Below are positions 61,628 to 64,000 of a stretch of DNA of 64,000 bases, one piece after another. The translations under genes were made by a program, and so were the position numbers. The notes beneath the pieces are model-generated. The model saw only the letters and a list, made by a program, of their open reading frames with translations, had not been told where the DNA came from and ran no database searches. How positions within the stretch are numbered: position 1 is the first letter of the stretch; each line of letters starts with the position of its first letter. The DNA comes from Streptomyces cacaoi (lineage in GTDB: Bacteria > Actinomycetota > Actinomycetes > Streptomycetales > Streptomycetaceae), in NCBI RefSeq assembly GCF_006539165.1, contig NZ_BJMM01000002.1, positions 675,006 to 739,005 of the forward strand. Direction: 5' to 3'.

Positions 61628-61982
61628 TTATGAGCTGGCGGTTTCTGGGGGCTGGGGGAGCGGGGGGCGCTTGGTGGGGGTGGTGCGGGGGTGAGGGCTT
61701 GTGGTGCCGCTCCGGGGGTTCGGCTGGCGGGGGGTGGGGGTCTGGTGCCTGCTTGTATCGAGGTGGGGGGCGTCTTCGGTGGTGAGTCCGCCGTGTATGC
61801 CTGTCGTGTGGCCGGCTGGTGTCTTGGCGGAGTTGTGTGTCCGTCCCGGCTGTCCCCGTGGGTGTGGGCGCTTCGCTCCTCGGGCGGGTCTCTGCCGGTG
61901 CTCGCGCTGTGACCGTCTGCCGCTGTGACCGTCTGCGTGTGTTTGCTTCGTTGTGGCCGTGTGCGGGAGGAGGGCCGGGGGG
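61628..61982. other. Non-coding G/T-rich gap with G-tracts and a 16-bp tandem duplication
   Basis: I see no credible gene here. The plus strand carries G-tracts at 61647-61651, 61654-61658, 61662-61667, 61676-61680 and 61687-61691 with short loops, a good G-quadruplex candidate. Further right, cgctgtgaccgtctgc occurs twice in direct tandem (61905-61920 and 61921-61936). The small open frames here have neither ribosome sites nor protein-like composition. Confidence 0.65.
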
Positions 61983-62315
61983 TCAGTTGTCGTCGAGGAG
62001 GGAGTGGCAGGCGAATCCGTGGATTTCGGTGTTGTCGGTGGGGGAGGGGTCGGCGGATTCGCATTCGTAGATCCAGTGCCTTTGACCGCGGTATTTGAAC
62101 AGTACTCCGGAGGGTTCGTGGTTGGCGTACAGGCGTTGGCAGCCGGTGGCTTCCAGCATGACGTTCTCCGGGAGGGGCCGGAATTCCTCGCATGCGTAGT
62201 CGTAGGGGGGTGCGGCAGTGGCTGCCGGTGCGGTGACTCCGGTGGCGACGGCGGTGGCGAGACCGAGGGCTGCGGCTGCGCAGATCGGGCGGTGGAAGCG
62301 GGGGCGCGGGTTCAC
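61983..62315 (-). CDS. Small secreted four-cysteine protein, function unknown
   Basis: A 110-aa protein with a Sec signal peptide: basic start NPRPRFHRP, an Ala/Leu/Val-rich core of about 20 residues, then an AxA-type site near TAPAATAA. The mature part is about 74 residues with four cysteines. It shares spaced features with the neighbouring plus-strand gene at 62944: DYxC, an ML about 14 residues later, NHEP, WxYEC, and a last Cys after a xGxxC turn. The GTG at 62315 is chosen because GGAAAGGA precedes it at a proper distance and the signal peptide starts there. The open frame runs 210 codons further, but that part is low-complexity Pro/Arg without a start signal. I recognise no named family. 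The gene lies outside the PKS operon and is convergent with it, so a link to the pathway is not shown. Confidence 0.72.
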   Translation of the reverse strand: MNPRPRFHRPICAAAALGLATAVATGVTAPAATAAPPYDYACEEFRPLPENVMLEATGCQRLYANHEPSGVLFKYRGQRHWIYECESADPSPTDNTEIHGFACHSLLDDN

Positions 62316-62943
62316 GTCGTTGTTCCTTTCCGGCTCGGCGGGCCTGCTGCCGCGTCCGGTGTCCGTGCTGCGGCGGCGGGCCGGTGATGTGGGCTGTCCT
62401 GTTACGGGCGTGCCCGGGATGCTGCCGGGGGATCCTGCACGGCGCCGGGTCTCACTCGAAGGGGGGCCCGCGCAGGGCGGTTTGGGGCTTCTGCCCCGGC
62501 CGGGGACGGGGTGCTGGGCGCCGGCTGTCGGACTTTCCGGTCTGTCTTCTCCCGTGCGGCGCAGGCCGGGCCGGGTGGCCGCGTCTCGCGGGACCAGCAT
62601 GGACCACGCATGCGGAATGTGCGGGTTGTGGATGCCCTCTGCCGGTGTGCGAGGCGGAACATCACGAACACGAGGCCCTCCTGCCGGGCTCCGTCCGCCC
62701 GGACGCTGCTGGGGGATGCCGTATGTCTTGTCTCTTCCCAAGGGCGCCTGCGGCAGCGCGGGTTGGCACCTTTGGTGGTCACGTGCGGGTGAAATCCCGC
62801 GGTGTTTCTCGTCCCGTGACACGGTGCCGGGCATGCCCGTCTCCGGGAGGTTTTCCCGCCCGGCCCGCGGCATCCGGTGCTTGTGCAGGGTGTTGGTCTC
62901 AAACGGGCTGGGACGGGGCCGGGGAGAGTAAAAGGGAGTGGTC
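62316..62943. other. Divergent intergenic region between the two secreted-protein genes
   Basis: 628 bases that must hold the promoters of both small genes. I see no convincing -10/-35 pair by eye. Features visible: a perfect 12-bp palindrome cgggcatgcccg at 62828-62839, about 105 bases before the plus-strand gene, and a small hairpin gcggg-tgaaat-cccgc at 62785-62800. Either could be an operator, but nothing proves it. Open frames here show no protein-like sequence. Confidence 0.5.
62324..62331 (-). promoter_or_regulatory. Ribosome-binding site of the minus-strand small gene
   Basis: On the minus strand GGAAAGGA stands eight bases before the GTG at 62315. It decides this start over the long upstream open frame. 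Confidence 0.7.
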
Positions 62944-63267
62944 ATGAAGCTGCGTTCATTCGTCCCTCGTCCGCTCGTTGCCGCCTTCGCCGTAGGGCTC
63001 GCGGCCGCGGTGTCGGTCGGCGCTGCCGCGCCGCAGGCCGACGCTGTCGCCTTCCGCGACTACCGGTGCCGGCACCTGGAGTACACCCCGCATCTGCGCA
63101 TGCTGGACGGATACGACTGCACGCCTTTGTTCGTCAACCACGAGCCGATGGACAACACTTTGATCATGAAGACGGGCGGCAGGCGCTGGCTGTATGAATG
63201 CGAGATCGTCAAAGTCGTCGTGGGCAGTGAGAAGGACATTGTCGGTGCTCACTGCAAACCGATTTAG
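62944..63267 (+). CDS. Small secreted four-cysteine protein, paralogue of the minus-strand gene
   Basis: A 107-aa protein with a signal peptide: MKLRSFVPR, a hydrophobic stretch of about 18 residues, then PQADA as a likely cleavage site. The mature part of about 72 residues has four cysteines. It aligns with the product of 61983-62315 over its whole mature length: DYRC against DYAC, FVNHEP against YANHEP, RWLYECE against HWIYECE, and a final xGxxC. AAAGGGAG at 62931-62938 lies five bases before the ATG; a GTG at 62938 overlaps this site and is less likely. A stem-loop follows 22 bases after the stop. Two disulphides in an exported protein are plausible. The family is not recognised. Confidence 0.8.
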   Translation: MKLRSFVPRPLVAAFAVGLAAAVSVGAAAPQADAVAFRDYRCRHLEYTPHLRMLDGYDCTPLFVNHEPMDNTLIMKTGGRRWLYECEIVKVVVGSEKDIVGAHCKPI

Positions 63268-63289
63268 CCGCGTGCTGGGACACCGCCGC

Positions 63290-63316
63290 GGAACAGCCCG
63301 CTCCATGGGCTGTTCC
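63290..63316 (+). terminator. Perfect stem-loop after the plus-strand small gene
   Basis: ggaacagccc and gggctgttcc form a perfect 10-bp stem with a 7-base loop, starting 22 bases after the stop codon. No U-tract follows. It is a likely terminator for the small gene. Confidence 0.75.
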
Positions 63317-64000
63317 AGCGTGGGCCGGCCCCGCACCGTTTTCGCGGTGTCGGTCTGGCGGCGGTTGTCCTTGCGAGCGGCCGCCCCGCGGCGTGCGGGT
63401 GTTGCCGCGTCGGTACCGGTTCCTCGGCTGGTGTGTGTGCGGAGCCGGGGATCTCAAGACCCCGGCAGCGGTGAGGAGTTCACAGCCGTCTCTCCTCGGT
63501 GCCCGCGCCGCGCCGCATAGCCGGCTGCCGGGATCTGGTCCGCCGCATGTGGTGCTGTGCCGCCGCCGCTGGCCCGGCACTCGGTCACTGGGCCGGAACA
63601 GGGGGCAGAACCGGAGAGCCGGAGCAGAGCCAGGGCAAGAGCCAGAGGGCCAGCGGCGGAACCGGGCCGGGATGTGAGGGCCGGGGGGCCGGGCCGGGGG
63701 TGGATGAACCGCGCTGACTGCTCCTCTGGCAGAAGGTTGCTGCGGCTGCGGCTGCGGCTGCGGCTGCGGCTGCGTCGGCGTGGTCGGCGTGTGGCCGGGC
63801 GCGGGTCGGTTGCCGGTGTTGTGGGGTTCTGGTTGGTGGGGGTGGTGGTGCTGTTGTGTCTGGAGTTGTGTGAGGGTCTTTGGTGGTGCGGTTTTGTGCC
63901 GGGGGTTTTTCGGGGGGGTGTTGACTGTTTGGGGGGTGTGTTTGTCGGTGGGTTCGGGGGTGAGTTGGTGGTCGTTCGGTTTCGGGTTGCCGCCGGAGGG
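63317..64000. other. Right-end region without a supportable gene
   Basis: About 680 bases. From about 63790 to the end the plus strand is very rich in G and T, with G-runs of five to seven. All three minus-strand frames are free of stops from 63588 to 64000, which follows from the base skew and is not evidence of a gene: their translations are Pro/Thr/His/Gln runs with no recognisable domain. Confidence 0.55.
63739..63774. repeat. (GCTGCG)6 hexanucleotide repeat
   Basis: Six perfect tandem copies of gctgcg in non-coding sequence. Confidence 0.9.

Noticed and set aside
61581..61936. CRISPR array
   Set aside because: The repeats are 10-16 bp with no proper spacers and no cas genes nearby.
61339..62193. 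Small open frames on both strands between gene H and the small secreted gene
   Set aside because: Composition follows the G-rich bases; no ribosome sites, no conserved motifs, and they overlap the terminator and repeats.
62316..62945. N-terminal extension of the minus-strand small gene
   Set aside because: The 210-codon extension is Pro/Arg-rich without a ribosome site, while a signal peptide and good ribosome site begin at 62315.

Overview
The window is very GC-rich actinobacterial DNA, most likely from Streptomyces. Coding third positions are almost all G or C, GTG starts and stop/start overlaps are common, and ribosome sites are purine-rich. Nearly all of it (1-61478, plus strand) is one run of eight tightly packed genes for a hybrid trans-AT polyketide synthase / non-ribosomal peptide synthetase. 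For reference I label them A to H; these are labels, not gene names. No module has a working built-in acyltransferase. The acyl supply enzyme is the separate gene H (acylhydrolase-AT-ER).

Layout: A (1-7365, cut or just begun at the left edge): ACP-like, DH, KS-KR-ACP, KS0-PCP. B (7382-16852): C-A(Ser)-PCP, C-A(Thr)-N-methyltransferase-PCP, then a C domain lacking both catalytic histidines. C (16849-32139): KS-DH-KR-ACP, KS-DH-KR-ACP, KS-DH-KR-cMT-ACP. D (32136-35702): formyltransferase-A(Gly)-PCP. E (35750-36880): PP-loop ATP-pyrophosphatase-like protein with three CxxC pairs. F (36911-39577): KS-(AT remnant)-ACP. G (39589-57981): KS-KR-cMT-ACP, C-A(Gly)-PCP, KS-DH-KR-ACP, KS-KR-ACP, KS0. H (57981-61478): AH-AT-ER. 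Adenylation specificities were read by hand from the ten-residue code.

Inferred working order: D makes N-formylglycyl-PCP and F adds two carbons. E then closes a 5-substituted oxazole, the logic known for the conglobatin / oxazolomycin / inthomycin type of oxazole polyketide. G adds an alpha-methylated unit, glycine and further ketides, and ends in a non-condensing KS. The chain may then pass to A, whose N-terminal DH could complete a split dehydrating bimodule, then to B (Ser, N-methyl-Thr) and C. The starter module therefore lies in the middle of the operon. No thioesterase, regulator, transporter or resistance gene is visible, so the cluster must continue to the left. The Ser plus N-methyl-Thr plus downstream PKS combination does not match an oxazole polyketide I can name, so the product may be new.

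Right of gene H there is a strong stem-loop (61503-61559) and then a G-rich non-coding stretch. Next come two divergent small genes (61983-62315 minus, 62944-63267 plus) encoding related secreted four-cysteine proteins of unknown function. The last 700 bases hold a stem-loop, a hexanucleotide repeat and G/T-rich sequence with no supportable gene.
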